From NCBI GenBank assembly GCA_016176605.1, contig JACOWW010000002.1, forward strand, positions 336,968 through 400,967: DNA of 64,000 nucleotides, written 5' to 3'. How positions within the stretch are numbered: the stretch's first letter is position 1; the number at the start of each line of letters is the position of its first letter. Position numbers and translations under genes: made by a program. The DNA comes from Candidatus Saccharimonadota bacterium. GTDB lineage: Bacteria > Patescibacteriota > Saccharimonadia > Saccharimonadales > UBA10212. Below the pieces are notes generated by a model. It saw nothing but the letters and a program-made list of their open reading frames with translations, was not told the DNA's origin and made no database searches. This document shows positions 62,819-64,000 of the stretch, piece after piece.

Positions 62819-64000
62819 ATGACATTCGCCGATTGGCTTTCAGAATTTTGGGGTGATGTTAGTAACGATTACTTGTTAGTTTTACTGCTGATGGTAGCCA
62901 TAAGCACGCTGCTGATTCCATTTTTAAGCAAAAAATACCGAAAATATCTGACAGTTTCGCTTTTAGTTATTGTCTTAACCAGCCTAAGTTCCAATAGAAT
63001 TTTAGCTGCGCAGATTGTCATCAGTACGATTGCAGGTTGGTTTATCGGTTCAGTTATTCAGTTGATTCCGCAGATAAGTAACCGTCTGACTAGTGCTAAC
63101 TATACCGCTGGCATTTTGAAGGAGCATGGAATCGCGGTTAAGTCGGTCGTACCGCTGGCAACAGATGCCCGCGGCTCCAAATCATTTAGGGTTGTTTATC
63201 AAAACGGCCAACAAGCCTTTTTAAAGTTATCAGAGCCGGTACATAAAAATGCCGATGCCCTATACAAGCTTTATAGACAAATGCTTTTTCGCCACGTGGA
63301 AGACGAAACTCCTTACATTAGCACAAAGCAAAAAGTCGAACATGAAGCTCTTATGACGCTTATGGCGCGGGAAGCCGGCGTGCAAACTCCCGGTATAAAA
63401 GAAATAGTCGCCGATCGCCATGGCGAGCAGGTGTACATCTTATTTGATTTTATTAAGGGCAAAACATTGTCTCAAATAAGTAATAAGGACGTTGATGAGA
63501 AAATACTAGCTAGCTTATGGCAGGAAATCAAAAAATTGAGAGCGGCTAGAATAGCCCACCGTGATTTGCGTTGCGCTAACGTGATGATTGATGCTAGCGG
63601 GGAAATCTGGCTGATAGATTTTGGGTTTGCCCAGAGTAGTGCCAGCAAGAGACGGCTAAATATTGATATTGCCGAACTGATAGTATCGCTGGCGTTTATA
63701 GTCGGTCACAAGAAAGCTGTTGACAGCGCGGTTGAGGTATTAGGCAAAGACGTTGTGGAGGAAATAGTGCCGTTCCTACAAGGTCCAGCATTTACCAAAG
63801 CCACCCGGACACAACTAAAAAGGCGCCCGGAATTGCTGAATTTAATCCGGGGTTACGCTGTTGGGAAATCTAGCGCAGCCGATCCCCAACTGCAAAGACT
63901 AGCACGCATTACACCGACTAACGTTTTTATAGCTTTTGGTTTTTTCTTCGGAATTTTCTTCGTTTTACCCCAATTTGGACAACTGGGGCAAATTATTACA
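62819..64000 (+). CDS. Membrane protein with a kinase-like domain (truncated by window edge)
   Basis: 394 residues visible, continuing past the window. Three to four N-terminal helices (about 18-95), then a protein-kinase-like (ABC1/RIO-type) domain: AFLKLSEP (Lys), HRDLRCANVMI (catalytic loop) and LIDFGFAQ (DFG). Helices resume near the end (NVFIAFGFFFGIFFVL), so a larger multispan protein, perhaps related to kinase-fused lysyl-PG synthetase/flippase-type proteins, follows. Begins immediately after the PAP2 stop. Possibly acts on isoprenoid or lipid phosphates; inference. Confidence 0.8.
   Translation, partial: MTFADWLSEFWGDVSNDYLLVLLLMVAISTLLIPFLSKKYRKYLTVSLLVIVLTSLSSNRILAAQIVISTIAGWFIGSVIQLIPQISNRLTSANYTAGILKEHGIAVKSVVPLATDARGSKSFRVVYQNGQQAFLKLSEPVHKNADALYKLYRQMLFRHVEDETPYISTKQKVEHEALMTLMAREAGVQTPGIKEIVADRHGEQVYILFDFIKGKTLSQISNKDVDEKILASLWQEIKKLRAARIAHRDLRCANVMIDASGEIWLIDFGFAQSSASKRRLNIDIAELIVSLAFIVGHKKAVDSAVEVLGKDVVEEIVPFLQGPAFTKATRTQLKRRPELLNLIRGYAVGKSSAADPQLQRLARITPTNVFIAFGFFFGIFFVLPQFGQLGQIIT

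Overview
The window looks like a chromosomal segment of a Patescibacteria (CPR) bacterium, most likely Saccharibacteria-like. This placement is inferred from gene content and was not tested by any search. The pointers are a streamlined, densely packed layout, a transketolase split into two genes, a PaaX/Cas2-fold regulator, DUF2207 and PGPGW membrane proteins, a short ATP synthase delta subunit, ribosomal proteins with extra tails and very little biosynthesis. TGA is used as a stop, often in ATGA overlaps, so the code is standard. Base composition is near 45-50% GC except in one GC-rich cassette at about 13.2-14.16 kb.

Layout. 0-7 kb: sugar-phosphate metabolism (transketolase halves, PaaX-like regulator, ribulose-phosphate epimerase, RpiB, GAPDH with a long tail), Nudix, pyrophosphatase, GDPD. 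7-13 kb: thioredoxin reductase, glutaredoxin, membrane FKBP, PheT and PheS. 13.2-14.16 kb: foreign-looking two-gene cassette. 14-31.6 kb: GH63-like hydrolase, RmuC, HD hydrolase, ZIP transporter and Fur-type regulator, MFS exporter, NDH-2, NYN protein, small membrane proteins, DUF2207, a pseudopilin with a secreted coiled-coil protein, MetK, RarA, an ABC exporter and glucose-6-phosphate dehydrogenase. 31.6-38.4 kb: complete F1Fo ATP synthase operon. 38.6-47 kb: HAD, cupin, tRNA-Gln, VIT1-like, SOD, then an information-processing block (TrmD, KH protein, S16, RNase III, Nudix, NusB, L32). 47-55.5 kb: LeuRS carrying an inserted hydrolase domain, aminotransferase, Ddl, a membrane Mur ligase, alpha/beta hydrolase. 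55.8-62 kb: tRNA-Ala and a divergent copper/thiol island. 62-64 kb: a damaged PAP2 phosphatase and the start of a membrane kinase-like protein.

How the genes fit together. Zwf, transketolase, Rpe, RpiB and GAPDH form most of a pentose-phosphate to lower-glycolysis route. NDH-2, ATP synthase, SOD, TrxB/glutaredoxin and the copper/thiol island suggest contact with oxygen. Ddl and the Mur ligase make a wall precursor. 

Most striking signals: (1) an intact-looking serine hydrolase domain inside the LeuRS editing region; (2) a roughly 200-nt structured element in three copies (15.6, 38.5 and 43.6 kb) with compensatory changes; (3) leaders at pheT, with a related copy before leuS, that can form alternative pairings, plus several start codons placed at the 3' end of hairpins; (4) promoters whose -10 box ends only 6-10 nt before the start codon, implying leaderless mRNAs; (5) repeat-derived peptide linkers inside essential genes.
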